64,000 nt of DNA, taken from assembly GCF_000759475.1 (NCBI RefSeq), contig NZ_CP009454.1, positions 3,162,001 to 3,226,000 on the forward strand. The letters run 5' to 3'. Under the pieces are notes generated by a model. That model saw only the letters and a program-made list of their open reading frames with translations, made no database searches and had not been told where the DNA came from. Shown here piece by piece: positions 54,089-62,712 of the stretch (the stretch's first letter is position 1; the number at the start of each line of letters is the position of its first letter). The translations under genes were made by a program, and so were the position numbers. This DNA is from Pantoea rwandensis (lineage in GTDB: Bacteria > Pseudomonadota > Gammaproteobacteria > Enterobacterales > Enterobacteriaceae).

Positions 54089-54132
54089 GGCAAAACTTTT
54101 GCCGCCCGGAACCCATTGCTCCGGGCTTTTTT
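54089..54132 (+). terminator. Array hairpin plus terminator T6
   Basis: GGCAAAA-C-TTTTGCC (54089-54103) is followed at once by GCCCGGA-ACCCATTGC-TCCGGGC (54104-54126) and six T residues. The same pair (short hairpin, then GCCCGG terminator) ends units 1 and 2. Confidence 0.78.
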
Positions 54133-54139
54133 GAAAGCA

Positions 54140-54430
54140 TCAAATCGGCGAGCCATCCTGCTCATGTATCGCAGTGACTTCATGTGTCACCACACCAATC
54201 ACTGCCACATCCCCTGGCAAATCATCTTCCAGAGTCTGGCCTTCATCGGTGATGATTCGACGCGGATGCATATAGGTGTGCCCCCATCCGTAAATGCCTG
54301 ACAAATCCGGCAGGACAGCATCACCATTCTTTGGCCGCCGTTTCTCATCAACGATGCAGCTGCGCCCCTTCCATTCCACAAGGTAACAGGTCGTGCTGGT
54401 CGCAAGCACCTTCTGCACCGGCAGTGTCAT
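54140..54430 (-). CDS. Small protein resembling the S24/UmuD C-terminal fold, element remnant
   Basis: 96 residues starting MTLPVQKVLATSTTCYLVEW, 8 bp after the umuC frame end. CIVDEKRRPKNGDAVLPDLS and DLPGDVAVIGVVTHEVTAIH resemble the strands of LexA/UmuD-type S24 domains. The usual catalytic Ser-Lys pair is not evident, and the normal umuD position is before, not after, umuC. It could be a degraded S24 peptidase or a separate prophage protein. Function unknown. Confidence 0.4.
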   Translation of the reverse strand: MTLPVQKVLATSTTCYLVEWKGRSCIVDEKRRPKNGDAVLPDLSGIYGWGHTYMHPRRIITDEGQTLEDDLPGDVAVIGVVTHEVTAIHEQDGSPI

Positions 54431-54438
54431 CTCGCCAC

Positions 54439-54935
54439 TCACAGGTTCGAAATTCGAGTGGTATATGCCAGCGACAACCTTTCCCGCTTCATTGCCCACG
54501 CTTTCTGAGTGCCCTGTCCTGCGAACCATAGTTTTCCCTTCCCGCTTTGATTGAGGCCGTCTACAACGCGCATCAGCGCCTCGCTATTGGCCTGTGGTTT
54601 GTGTTCGTCAAAGAGATTGAGTTAGGAGACGCCCTGACTGAAAAAATCACCCAGCATTACCCCTGCTTTCATATAACGTCGGTTATCGAGCCAGATACGA
54701 CCCAGCATCTCCATAGCCAACCGGATAATGTCTCGGTTGTCGTTTGATGGCGTTTGTAAATTGCCCATAGCCTGGTTGCCATAATAAATTCCATTAACAG
54801 CGTGCAGACTGGTGCGAACAAAAACCGCTACCTGACAGCAGAACTGGCGTTCTTCGCGTAACTTCTCTGCAGCCCGCTCCGCGTAAGCGCAGATGGCCTG
54901 ACATATTTCCATGTAATCGGCTAAACGTGAGAAAG
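54439..54935 (-). pseudogene. umuC-like Y-family polymerase C-terminal fragment with a nonsense codon
   Basis: Reading on the minus strand gives a UmuC C-terminus: ICAYAERAAEKLREERQFCC, RRYMKAGVMLGDFFSQGVS, then an in-frame TAA (54622-54624) where UmuC has Gln, then LNLFDEHKPQANSEALMRVV and YTTRISNL to the stop at 54439. The N-terminal polymerase domain is missing; the sequence switches to the integrase region near 54935. So the gene is truncated and also interrupted, a remnant of the integrated element. Confidence 0.8.
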
Positions 54936-55567
54936 CGTTTATTTCCCGTATGTATCGCTGGGTATATGAGCGCGGCATGGTGAAGGGTAATCCTTCAAAG
55001 GGCGTTAAGAAGTTCAAAGAGGATTCTCGCGACCGCTACGTCACAGATGCGGAATATCAGGCGCTATATTCGTGTGCGCCAGATATTGTGAAGGTGGCAA
55101 TGGAGTTGGCGTATTTATGCTGTGCCAGACAAGCAGATGTTCTTTCCATGAAAAAGAGCCAAATCATGGAAGAAGGGATTTTGATTAAACAGAGCAAAAC
55201 AAGCGTAGCGCAAATTAAGGGCTGGTCCCCTCGCCTGACTACTGTAATCAGCATGGCAGTAGAGCTAAACCTAAAGCCAGGCATGAGCAGTATATTCATC
55301 ATCCACCAGCCGAACGGTTCAGGCTATACGCGCGATGGTTTTAACAGTCGTTGGAGCGCAGCCCGTGAAGAGGCTCGCATTAAATTTCCAGAACTGCTTT
55401 TTGATTTCACCTTCCACGATCTGAAAGCAAAAGGGGTATCAGACCTTGAGGGTGATCTTTATGAGAAGAGAGCCATCACCGGGCATAAGAACGTCGAACA
55501 AACCGCAGCATACGACCGCAAGATCGTTGTCGTTCCGATTGTCGGTGGGCAGAAAAAGAGCGTTTGA
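54935..55567 (+). pseudogene. Tyrosine-recombinase (phage-type integrase) lacking its N-terminus
   Basis: About 210 codons of an integrase catalytic domain. AYLCCARQADVLSMKKSQIM has the first Arg, DFTFHDLKAKGVSDLEGDLY the HxxK block, KRAITGHKNVEQTAAYDRKI the second His and the Tyr nucleophile. The N-terminal arm- and core-binding domains are absent; an internal ATG at 54950 (MYRWVYERGMVKGNPSKGVK) could start a shortened protein. The stop overlaps a GATATTATGAAG repeat close to the right att copy, the normal place of int next to attachment sites. Confidence 0.85.
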
Positions 55568-55601
55568 TATTATGAAGTCATATTATGAAGAGAACTGAAG
55601 A

Positions 55602-55738
55602 CACAAAAAAACCGCCCTTGGGCGGTCACGACATTACTGCATATTGCTTTGATTTTATTAGGTTTTAAGCGACTACTAAATATGGTACCCGGGGCGGGAC
55701 TTGAACCCGCACAGCCATAAGCCGAGGGATTTTAAATC
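55602..55738. repeat. Right att copy: leuZ 3' part plus terminator
   Basis: The 137-bp partner of the left repeat (52795-52930). It includes the real 3' portion of leuZ and the terminator at 55604-55626. Two further short repeats (GATATTATGAAG at 55566, CATATTATGAAG at 55579) sit next to it and could be integrase arm sites. Confidence 0.88.
55604..55626 (-). terminator. Terminator of the glyW-cysT-leuZ tRNA operon
   Basis: On the minus strand ACCGCCC-AA-GGGCGGT followed by seven T residues, 57 bp after the tRNA-Leu 3' end. Confidence 0.88.
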
Positions 55739-55768
55739 CCTTGTGTCTACCGATTTCACCACCCGGGC
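55683..55768 (-). tRNA. leuZ: tRNA-Leu (anticodon UAA)
   Basis: 86 nt with encoded CCA. On the minus strand it starts GCCCGGGTGGTGAAATCGGT; the anticodon arm is GGGATTTAAAATCCC with UAA. The acceptor stem GCCCGGG pairs with CCCGGGT-type bases before ACCA. A long variable arm is present, as in class II tRNAs. The order glyW-cysT-leuZ beside pgsA is that of E. coli. Its anticodon arm to 3' end served as integration site (see duplicated copy at 52875-52930). Confidence 0.96.
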
Positions 55769-55779
55769 AGGGTGTAAAT

Positions 55780-55853
55780 TGGAGGCGCGTCCCGGAGTCG
55801 AACCGAGGTAGACGGATTTGCAATCCGTTGCATGGCCACTCTGCCAACGCGCC
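55780..55853 (-). tRNA. cysT: tRNA-Cys (anticodon GCA)
   Basis: 74 nt with encoded CCA. Minus strand begins GGCGCGTTGGCAGAGTGGCC; anticodon arm CGGATTGCAAATCCG with GCA; T arm GGTTCGACTCC. The acceptor GGCGCGT pairs with ACGCGCC. It is 11 bp upstream of tRNA-Leu and 42 bp downstream of tRNA-Gly in the same transcript. Confidence 0.97.
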
Positions 55854-55895
55854 TTTATTCTGATGTGCCATCTGTCAGCAACAGACGACTAAATT

Positions 55896-55971
<76 letters not shown>

Positions 55972-56160
55972 ATAATCTTCGTCTTTCACTTTACTGCTGC
56001 GTTAGCTTCCTTCATTCACACAGGTCACTTACTGAAGTAAGCTTTCTGTGGTTCGTTCAGTCGCCGCCTTGCTGAAAACTGAAATACTTGATTCTTTAAT
56101 TCACCGAACTCGCTGATTTTATTCAGCTTCTTGCAGACTCGCTGCCGTTCGATGCGATGC

Positions 56161-56188
56161 ATTCTACTTATCTGACGCAATGAGTCAA
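56161..56188 (-). promoter_or_regulatory. Promoter of the glyW-cysT-leuZ operon
   Basis: On the minus strand TTGACT, 16 bp, TAGAAT, then GCATCGC: a near-consensus sigma-70 promoter with a G/C-containing discriminator, typical of stringently controlled stable-RNA genes. It is about 190 bp upstream of tRNA-Gly. Confidence 0.85.
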
Positions 56189-56238
56189 TAGAATTATCCA
56201 CACAGTGCGTCCGTTTGCTGCTTTTTAAATCGCATCGA

Positions 56239-56787
56239 TCAGCTATCGAGCAAATCACCGCGTGCGGCGCTCAAATACTGGAACATTGACCAGAAGGTCA
56301 GCACCGCGGCGATATACAGTGCTACGACACCCACCCCCACCACCGTAGCGTCTGGACGCCACAGCAAGGCGAACAGAGAGAACATCTGCGCCGTGGTTTT
56401 CACTTTGCCAATCCAGGAAACCGCTACGCTGCTGCGCTTACCAATCTCCGCCATCCACTCACGTAAGGCTGAGATGATAATTTCGCGCGCAATCATGGTC
56501 GCTGCCGGTAAGGTAATCCACCAGGCGTGGAAATACTCGGCAACCAGTACCAACGCAATGGCCACCATCACTTTGTCAGCTACAGGATCGAGGAAAGCGC
56601 CAAAACGCGTGGTTTGCTTCCAGCGGCGGGCAAGAAAACCATCAAACCAGTCAGTCACGGCGGCAACCACAAAGATCAATGCAGTGGCAAAAGGTGCCCA
56701 TTGAAAAGGCAGATAAAATGCCAGCACAAAGAATGGAATCAGTACAACTCGAAACAGGGTAAGACACGTCGGAATGTTAAATTGCAT
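56239..56787 (-). CDS. pgsA: Phosphatidylglycerophosphate synthase
   Basis: 182 residues, inner-membrane enzyme that joins CDP-diacylglycerol and glycerol-3-phosphate, the first step to phosphatidylglycerol and cardiolipin. The CDP-alcohol phosphotransferase motif DG-x2-AR-x8-G-x3-D-x3-D is complete in the stretch around [20 protein letters not shown] and PVADK. It opens [20 protein letters not shown]. The gene is 69 bp after uvrC in the same direction and before the tRNA operon, as in E. coli. Confidence 0.95.
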   Translation of the reverse strand: MQFNIPTCLTLFRVVLIPFFVLAFYLPFQWAPFATALIFVVAAVTDWFDGFLARRWKQTTRFGAFLDPVADKVMVAIALVLVAEYFHAWWITLPAATMIAREIIISALREWMAEIGKRSSVAVSWIGKVKTTAQMFSLFALLWRPDATVVGVGVVALYIAAVLTFWSMFQYLSAARGDLLDS

Positions 56788-56855
56788 ATGCCAGTAACTG
56801 TCTGGTGTGAGTAGAATTTAACGTATGTTCCTACATTGCCCCCCCTGTTTCAATG

Positions 56856-58688
56856 CTAGTGTTTCAGCGAGTAGTAGATTTTTTCCGCCAGCGCGAAGGA
56901 AATCCCCGGCACTTTAGCAATCTCATCCACGCTGGCATTCATCAGGGGTTGCAGGCCCCCCATGTACTTAAGCAGCTGTTGGCGCCGTTTTGGCCCGACC
57001 CCTTCAATGCTTTCTAGTGCACTGGTGTTCTTCACTTTCGCACGTTTTTTCCGGTGCCCCGAAATTGCATGATTGTGAGAGTCATCACGAATATGTTGAA
57101 TCACATGCAGTGCAGGCGAGTCTGGCGGCAACGAAACCCCCTCACCTTCCGCTTCAAAGAACAACGTTTCCAGACCCGCTTTACGGTCAGTGCCTTTTGC
57201 CACGCCCAGCAAAATGGGACGATCTTTATCCCATGGCACATCCAGCTCTGCAAACACTTGTTTCGCCTGCGCCAGCTGGCCTTTACCGCCATCGATGATG
57301 ATGACATCAGGGATTTTGTCCTCTTCCAGCGCTTTACCATAACGACGACGTAATACCTGGTTCATCGCGGCGTAATCATCGCCAGGCGTGATGCCTTCAA
57401 TGTTATAGCGGCGGTAATCTGAACGCAGCGGTCCATCGCGGTTAAAGACCACACACGAAGCTATCGTCTGCTCACCCATGGTGTGACTGATGTCGAAACA
57501 TTCCATGCGCTTGATGCTGTCGAGTTCGAGAAAGACTGCCAGCGCCGCCAGTCGCTGCTGAATAGTGGAGTGCTGAGACAGTTTCGTGGTCAACGCGGTG
57601 GCAGCGTTGGTGCGCGCCAGTTTAAGGTAGCGCGCCCGATCGCCGCGCGGTTTACTTTGAATATTGACCTTGCGGCCGGCCAATTCACTCAAAGAATCGG
57701 CCAGCAACTCGCGTTCAGGCAGGCTAAAATCCAGCAGAATATCAGCTGGCAAAGTGCGTGCTTCGCTGCCCTGCAGATAAAACTGGCCGACAAAGGTTTG
57801 CACCACTTCGGTGAGATCGGTATCGGCTGGCACTTTCGGGAAGTAACTGCGGCTGCCCAGCACTTTGCCCTGCCGAATAAACAGCACGTGCAGGCAAGCC
57901 ATACCGGCGTCGAATGCCACCCCCATCACATCAAGGTCATCCCCCTGATTGGAGACAAACTGCTTCTCGGTGACGCGTCGTACCGCCTGAATCTGATCGC
58001 GCAGACGCGCCGCTTCTTCGAAGCGCAATCCATAGCTGGCCTCTTCCATGCGTTTGACCAGTTGGTTGATTACTTGATCATCTTTACCGGCAAGAAACAG
58101 CCGCACGTAGTCCGTTTGCTGCGCATACTCATCTTCGCTGACCAACCCCGCTACGCATGGCCCAAGGCAACGGCCAATCTGATATTGCAAACAGGGGCGA
58201 GAGCGGTTGCGATAAACACTGTTTTCACACTGTCGAATCGGGAACACTTTCTGCAACAGCGCCAGGGTTTCACGCACCGCATAGCCATTAGGGAAAGGCC
58301 CAAAATATTCCCCTTTCGCGTGTTTAGCACCACGATGCATCGCCAGTCGCGGATGCGCGTCTGCACTCAGGAATATATAGGGATAGGATTTATCATCACG
58401 CAGCAGCACGTTATAGCGAGGCTGATAAAGCTTGATGTAATTGTGTTCAAGCAGCAAAGCTTCGGTTTCGGTATGCGTCACCGTCACGTCGATGTTTTGG
58501 ATGTTACTGACCAGGACTTCGGTTTTTCGACTGCCTACCTGAGTGCGGAAATAACTGGTCAGGCGCTTTTTGAGGTCTTTCGCTTTACCGACATAGATCA
58601 CCGTGCCTGTCGCGTCATACATGCGGTAGACGCCGGGCTGACTGGTCACGGTGCTCAGAAAGGCTTTGGAATTGAAAACGTCACTCAC
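56856..58688 (-). CDS. uvrC: UvrABC excinuclease subunit C
   Basis: 610 residues, full length. The N-terminal GIY-YIG nuclease is in [20 protein letters not shown] followed by KAKDLKKRL; a UvrB-binding region, then the RNase H-like 5' nuclease ([20 protein letters not shown], with [14 protein letters not shown]) and a C-terminal helix-hairpin-helix pair ([20 protein letters not shown]). It cuts on both sides of DNA lesions with UvrB. Its start overlaps the uvrY stop by 8 bp, as in E. coli where the two genes are co-transcribed. Confidence 0.97.
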   Translation of the reverse strand: MSDVFNSKAFLSTVTSQPGVYRMYDATGTVIYVGKAKDLKKRLTSYFRTQVGSRKTEVLVSNIQNIDVTVTHTETEALLLEHNYIKLYQPRYNVLLRDDKSYPYIFLSADAHPRLAMHRGAKHAKGEYFGPFPNGYAVRETLALLQKVFPIRQCENSVYRNRSRPCLQYQIGRCLGPCVAGLVSEDEYAQQTDYVRLFLAGKDDQVINQLVKRMEEASYGLRFEEAARLRDQIQAVRRVTEKQFVSNQGDDLDVMGVAFDAGMACLHVLFIRQGKVLGSRSYFPKVPADTDLTEVVQTFVGQFYLQGSEARTLPADILLDFSLPERELLADSLSELAGRKVNIQSKPRGDRARYLKLARTNAATALTTKLSQHSTIQQRLAALAVFLELDSIKRMECFDISHTMGEQTIASCVVFNRDGPLRSDYRRYNIEGITPGDDYAAMNQVLRRRYGKALEEDKIPDVIIIDGGKGQLAQAKQVFAELDVPWDKDRPILLGVAKGTDRKAGLETLFFEAEGEGVSLPPDSPALHVIQHIRDDSHNHAISGHRKKRAKVKNTSALESIEGVGPKRRQQLLKYMGGLQPLMNASVDEIAKVPGISFALAEKIYYSLKH

Positions 58689-59340
58689 TACTGATTAACG
58701 GCTCCGCATTATAGAGACCATGTCGAATGGCCAGATGCGTTAACTCTACGTCGCCACTGATGTTCAACTTACTGAACATGCGATAACGGTAACTGTTAAC
58801 GGTTTTCGGGCTGAGATTAAGCTGCTCGGAAATTTCCGTCACCTTTTGCCCTCGGGTGATCATCAGCATAATCTGCAATTCCCTTTCCGACAAACAGCTA
58901 AAGGGCGATTCGGCTTTTTGCGGCTCGATTTGGCTAAGCGCCATTTGCTGCGCAATATCTGATGCGATATAGCGCTGACCTGAATGCACTGAACGAATCG
59001 CACTCACCACTTCCTGCGGGGCCGCACCTTTGCTCAGATAACCCGCCGCACCGGCTTGCATCACTTTTGCCGGCAGCGGATTTTCGGTATGGATGGTCAG
59101 CATAATAATGCGGATGTCAGGATTGAAGCGCACAATTTTTCGCGTGGCTTCCAGACCGCCGATGCCCGGCATATTCATGTCCATCAGCACCACGTCCACC
59201 GGATTGCTGCGGCACCATTTCACCGCATCTTCACCACAAGCCACTTCCCCGGCAATTACCAATCCCTTCATATCTTCCAGTATGCGGCGAATACCGGCGC
59301 GTACCAGTTCATGGTCATCAACAAGAAGCAGACTGATCAA
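58681..59340 (-). CDS. uvrY: Response regulator UvrY (GacA/SirA family)
   Basis: 219 residues. The receiver domain has [20 protein letters not shown] with the acidic pocket, [20 protein letters not shown] with the phospho-Asp (near residue 54), and the Lys of GYLSKGAAP. The C-terminal LuxR/NarL DNA-binding domain is [20 protein letters not shown], then [20 protein letters not shown]. It is phosphorylated by BarA and turns on csrB/csrC-type small RNAs. Overlaps uvrC by 8 bp; divergent from yecF. Confidence 0.96.
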   Translation of the reverse strand: MISLLLVDDHELVRAGIRRILEDMKGLVIAGEVACGEDAVKWCRSNPVDVVLMDMNMPGIGGLEATRKIVRFNPDIRIIMLTIHTENPLPAKVMQAGAAGYLSKGAAPQEVVSAIRSVHSGQRYIASDIAQQMALSQIEPQKAESPFSCLSERELQIMLMITRGQKVTEISEQLNLSPKTVNSYRYRMFSKLNISGDVELTHLAIRHGLYNAEPLISSE

Positions 59341-59770
59341 CGGGACGTACTCCGCAGGTTAGTGAGGGGAAAAATATATTTCAGGAGGGTCATCTTACCG
59401 GGTTTGCCGGGGAAAAAACATCTGGTTACGCAGATAAATCCCAAATGAAATGATACATATCAAATTGAGCTCATTCCCAGATATCTTTTGAGTAAAACGC
59501 ACTAGCATGCAAGAATTAAAATGTGAAATTGTGACTAATATCATTATGTTATAATTTATGCTCTTTTCATTGACCGCTGGGCTTTGTAAAATAAAAATAA
59601 CTTCAACGCCTGATTTTCCCTGCCTATTAATAACGCAAACATCCATTTAATGTTGGTTTAATCTCCACCGCTTCGCCTGGGATAAATTCCTCATTCAACC
59701 ATATGATATACTCTGTTTTTTACACACAAATATTGTGTCTACATTCAGTAACACCACCAAGGAGTCAAAG
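59341..59770. other. 430-bp divergent intergenic region, uvrY/yecF
   Basis: AT-rich. It must hold the uvrY promoter on the minus strand and the yecF promoter on the plus strand (TATACT at 59707-59712 is a -10 candidate for yecF). No convincing reading frame or RNA gene is seen. Confidence 0.6.
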
Positions 59771-59998
59771 ATGAGTGATGAAGACTTTTCAACATCGCGG
59801 GATACCCAGGCACTGGCCGACGAAGTGGCTTGCCTGAAAATGATGGTGACGCTGATTCTGAAAGGAATGGGCCAGGCGGATGCCGGTAAGGTTATTATTA
59901 ACATGGAGCGCTATGTGCAAAGCGCGTTAGCGGATAAGCCGCAGGCGGAGGTGTTCAGCAACACCATTCGTCAGATTAAAACCGCCTACCGTCAGTAA
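59771..59998 (+). CDS. yecF: Small protein YecF (DUF2594)
   Basis: 75 residues. TQALADEVACLKMMVTLILK and GQADAGKVIINMERYVQSAL match E. coli YecF. The start at 59771 has AAGGAG 6 bases before it and gives the family length; an upstream in-frame ATG lacks a ribosome site. YecF is a small cytoplasmic protein of unknown function that always sits near sdiA and uvrY in enterobacteria. Here it is convergent with phzI. Confidence 0.9.
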   Translation: MSDEDFSTSRDTQALADEVACLKMMVTLILKGMGQADAGKVIINMERYVQSALADKPQAEVFSNTIRQIKTAYRQ

Positions 59999-60007
59999 GC
60001 GGTGAAG

Positions 60008-60026
60008 CCCCGCGCGATGCGCGGGG
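60008..60026. terminator. GC-rich hairpin between convergent yecF and phzI
   Basis: CCCCGCGC-GAT-GCGCGGGG, an 8-bp stem with no T-run on either side. It lies 9 bp after the yecF stop and 3 bp after the phzI stop. Probably a shared but factor-assisted terminator. Confidence 0.55.
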
Positions 60027-60029
60027 TGA

Positions 60030-60641
60030 TCAACTGTGCGACTGCCAGTTCACTGAAACACCCAGTGACGGCAGCACCTCTTCCGGACTAAACCGGCGTG
60101 TGCCGCGATACTTGTCCGCCAGTGCCGGCTGATGAACCGGAATACGAATGGCAAACAGATTATCCTCAGATTGAATCAAACCAGGTGATAAAGGTTCGTA
60201 CACGACATGGTGCTGCTCAAACATTTTTTCCAGCATCGGCGTTGCTGAGCTGATCAGGTACTCCATACCGCTGAGTTCCGCCAACTGCACCGCATGCCAC
60301 AAAATCGTCAGTGGCAGTTCTGCATCCACCTCAAGGCGTGCCGAAAAGCGTGACATTTCCCAGACTTTTTCCTGATCGAACGGCAGCACCATGCCTTCAG
60401 GCACTTCGGGTTCATGCCAGGGCAACAAACGTGCACAGCCGCAGATCCCCTGGCGCGCATTCCAGGCGATCATCCAGGTGACATCGGAGCGATCAAAGCG
60501 ATCATACTCCTGTCCAGGCGTACTTAAGCGCGGCGGGATAGACCAACCTTCACCCCGCGCAAAAACGCTATAGCGATACGTTCCTAATTCTGCCAACAGA
60601 GAGGACGGCATATCCTTAAGCTGTGTTTGAATTACTTTCAT
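60030..60641 (-). CDS. phzI: Acyl-homoserine-lactone synthase, PhzI/RhlI-type LuxI homologue
   Basis: 203 residues from the second of two adjacent ATGs (AGGGG 6 bases upstream). LuxI-family invariant residues are present: Arg, Phe and Trp in YRYSVFARGEGW, acidic residues in GQEYDRFDRSDVTWMI, Arg in GICGCARLLPWHEPE and Glu/Arg in WEMSRFSA. GICGCARLLP is very like RhlI and CepI, not like EsaI or ExpI, and short acyl chains are possible. It joins an acyl-ACP with S-adenosylmethionine to make the signal. It lies directly downstream of sdiA in the same direction; a lux-box palindrome is 94 bp before its start. Confidence 0.88.
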   Translation of the reverse strand: MKVIQTQLKDMPSSLLAELGTYRYSVFARGEGWSIPPRLSTPGQEYDRFDRSDVTWMIAWNARQGICGCARLLPWHEPEVPEGMVLPFDQEKVWEMSRFSARLEVDAELPLTILWHAVQLAELSGMEYLISSATPMLEKMFEQHHVVYEPLSPGLIQSEDNLFAIRIPVHQPALADKYRGTRRFSPEEVLPSLGVSVNWQSHS

Positions 60642-60734
60642 CATGCGCCCCTGACATCCCCATGTTTGCAATGATTTCTTTGCGCCAGCCTGGCAAAGTT
60701 CCGGCGCAGGGTAGACAACTGACTAAAGAGTGGG

Positions 60735-60754
60735 AACTACTAAAATTAGTAGTT
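60735..60754 (-). promoter_or_regulatory. lux-box type palindrome between sdiA and phzI
   Basis: AACTACTAAAATTAGTAGTT has two perfect 9-bp arms around a central AA and fits the NNCT-N12-AGNN pattern of las/rhl boxes. It is the only such site in the sdiA-phzI gap, 9 bp past the sdiA stop and 94 bp before the phzI start, a fitting place for SdiA-AHL to control phzI. Confidence 0.8.
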
Positions 60755-60763
60755 GCCTTTTTG

Positions 60764-61486
60764 CTATATCAGGCCAATTGCCGCCGCATAACACGCAATC
60801 TGCGTTTTATTGGAAACATTAAAACGCTTTTGCATATTCTTTTGGTGAAAATTCACCGTATGTTCTGAAATCGCTAAAATCAGTGAAATTTCCGCAGAAG
60901 TTTTTCCTTCTGCCGTCCATTTCAAAATTTCCAGTTCGCGTTGGCTAAAATCATTAGATAAAACCGCCATTGAACTATCATTTAGCCGCTCAAGCACGCG
61001 CAAACTCAGTTCCGCCAGTAGGTGCAGTTTCACCTCTAGCTGAACGCGTAAGTGTTGAGTCTGACTGTGAAGCGATGATGCTATAGATAATATACCAATG
61101 GCACGATTTGGCGCCATTGCCGAACAAGAAAAGCCGCTGTTAAGCCCTGCCGCATTCGCTTCAGCCCATAAATTACCGGCACCGGTAAATAAATCCCGTG
61201 TCCATTCCACGCCTCGTCCCGGCCGCTGACAAAGTAACAGCACCGGATCGACAGCATAATAATTTTCGCTTTCATAGCGCTTAACCCAGCTTTCCGGGTA
61301 AGTACTGAACAAAAACACGCGCGGCCGGGTAAAAGGCACGGGATGTTGAACCAGGAAAGCGAATGAATCAAAACCCATCGCTTCAATGTGTTTTTGTAAT
61401 AGCGTTTTTACTTGAATCACTTCCGTCAGCGCCTGAAATTCATTTTCAGTTTTGCCACGCCAGACGAAATAATTATCGGTCGTCAT
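60764..61486 (-). CDS. sdiA: LuxR-family quorum-sensing regulator SdiA
   Basis: 240 residues. The N-terminal AHL-binding domain has FLVQHPVPFTRPRVFLFSTY with the conserved aromatic residues, YAVDPVLL with the lactone-contacting Asp, and LWAEANAAGLNSGFSCSAMA; the C-terminal HTH has FSQRELEILKWTAEGKTSAE, then ISEHTVNFHQKNMQKRFN. It is very similar to E. coli SdiA and sits in the same yecF/uvrY neighbourhood. Unlike in E. coli, a LuxI-type gene follows, so here SdiA has a likely partner synthase. Confidence 0.92.
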   Translation of the reverse strand: MTTDNYFVWRGKTENEFQALTEVIQVKTLLQKHIEAMGFDSFAFLVQHPVPFTRPRVFLFSTYPESWVKRYESENYYAVDPVLLLCQRPGRGVEWTRDLFTGAGNLWAEANAAGLNSGFSCSAMAPNRAIGILSIASSLHSQTQHLRVQLEVKLHLLAELSLRVLERLNDSSMAVLSNDFSQRELEILKWTAEGKTSAEISLILAISEHTVNFHQKNMQKRFNVSNKTQIACYAAAIGLI

Positions 61487-62037
61487 TATTGCCTCAGCGT
61501 TGTTTCACGCTTTAACTTGTTATTCGTTCTGATTAACACAAAAAATAAATTAACTAGAGAAAAAATATTGATTGAAATGAGAGCAGCCCACGGGGTAACA
61601 ATCATAACCATCCTGTTGTCAATGCGTTACCATTATGGGGAACTGAAAGCAGATACATTTTGCCAACAGCTTCACAACTTTAATCCTCTTTCCTGATTAG
61701 AATAGGATTTTTCCGAAGGAGTTTCAATCACCCTATTCATCGAAAATCATCATTAGATTGATAAATTTTTAGCATCGTCATTAACCAAAATCACTCACTT
61801 TGAAAGCGATTACTGAGGGTAATAGCGGTATTTGTGGGACGACGCCTATTCGGCTCATTCTTAATCCCAGTGATTTCTGTGGTGAGCGGTATAACGTGAT
61901 TTCCGTCACCCTCTTTTCCAGCTACGCTTAGAGGATGTACGGGTGATGACGCTGTGGACTTTTCAGGGGAAGACGTTGCGCCCTCATGCATACTGGCGCA
62001 TTGTCATGCGTATTCGAGCATCATAACGGGGCTGACT
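61487..62037. other. 550-bp intergenic region between sdiA and the DUF4396 gene
   Basis: AT-rich region with divergent promoters for sdiA (minus) and the DUF4396 gene (plus). A weak hairpin with a short T-run (AATCCT...AGGATT, 61681-61710) is the only structure seen. No supported gene. Confidence 0.55.
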
Positions 62038-62712
62038 ATGATGAACCAACTGGCATTACCTTTCCTTGTACTGGGCGGTTGTACAGCGCTGATGATCTTA
62101 AAAGATCTTTTCCGTCACCCGCATCCGGTGGCCATCATGAATATCATCTGGCCGCTGACCGGCCTCTATATGCCGTTCATCGGATGGTTAGCCTGGTGGT
62201 ATCTGGGCCGTAAACCTTCACGTCAGGTAAAACTTGCGCTGCTGGTTCCACAAAAAATTCAGAGTAATGCCAGCTGGCAAACAATATTTATTTCCACCTC
62301 ATTATCTGCTGCGGCCTGTATATTTGGCGACATAATGACCCTACCAATAATCACCTTGCTAAATCAGTTCGCCATTATGCCAACGCTTTGGATGCAGGCA
62401 ATTATTTGCTTGATAGTTTCTCTGGTGGTGGGTTTATTTTTCCAGTTCCTGGCGATTCGCCAACGTGAAAAACGTTCATTTGGCCGGGCGTTATTATTAG
62501 CATTTAAAACCGAAACATTCCCCCTGCTGATTTATCAATTAGGTATTTTTATCTTTATGGCACTGGCACTAAAATTTGTTCTCAACCAGCAAATCAATCC
62601 GTTGCTGGTCGCTTTCTGGTTTATGTTACAACTGGCCATGATCATCGGTTTTCTATTCTCCTGGCCCGCTAATCATTTCCTGATAAAACGAGGGCTTAAC
62701 CCCGCCGTCTAA
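62038..62712 (+). CDS. DUF4396 membrane protein
   Basis: 224 residues with five or six membrane helices. The block IIWPLTGLYMPFIGWLAWWY followed by LGRKP and a later FGDIM motif are the look of the DUF4396 family, in which copper or other metal transport links have been suggested but are not established. It begins MMNQLALPFLVLGGCTALMI; two adjacent ATGs are possible, with GGGG upstream. Function not known. It is convergent with the extensin-like gene, whose stop abuts its own. Confidence 0.75.
   Translation: MMNQLALPFLVLGGCTALMILKDLFRHPHPVAIMNIIWPLTGLYMPFIGWLAWWYLGRKPSRQVKLALLVPQKIQSNASWQTIFISTSLSAAACIFGDIMTLPIITLLNQFAIMPTLWMQAIICLIVSLVVGLFFQFLAIRQREKRSFGRALLLAFKTETFPLLIYQLGIFIFMALALKFVLNQQINPLLVAFWFMLQLAMIIGFLFSWPANHFLIKRGLNPAV

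Noticed and set aside
56025..56258. A 77-codon minus-strand frame between pgsA and tRNA-Gly
   Set aside because: It would start upstream of, and span, the strong tRNA-operon promoter; the sequence is basic and low in information, as expected from a leader region.
57483..58694. A 403-codon plus-strand frame opposite uvrC
   Set aside because: It is a long shadow frame caused by codon bias in uvrC; uvrC has all its domains and the plus-strand product shows no recognisable family, signal or ribosome site.
59395..59646. An 83-codon minus-strand frame between uvrY and yecF
   Set aside because: AT-rich intergenic DNA without ribosome site; it would be in the uvrY promoter region.
60030..60641. EsaI/ExpI-type synthase
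   Set aside because: The GICGCARLLP block and the lengths of the flanking segments fit RhlI/CepI/PhzI rather than EsaI/ExpI.
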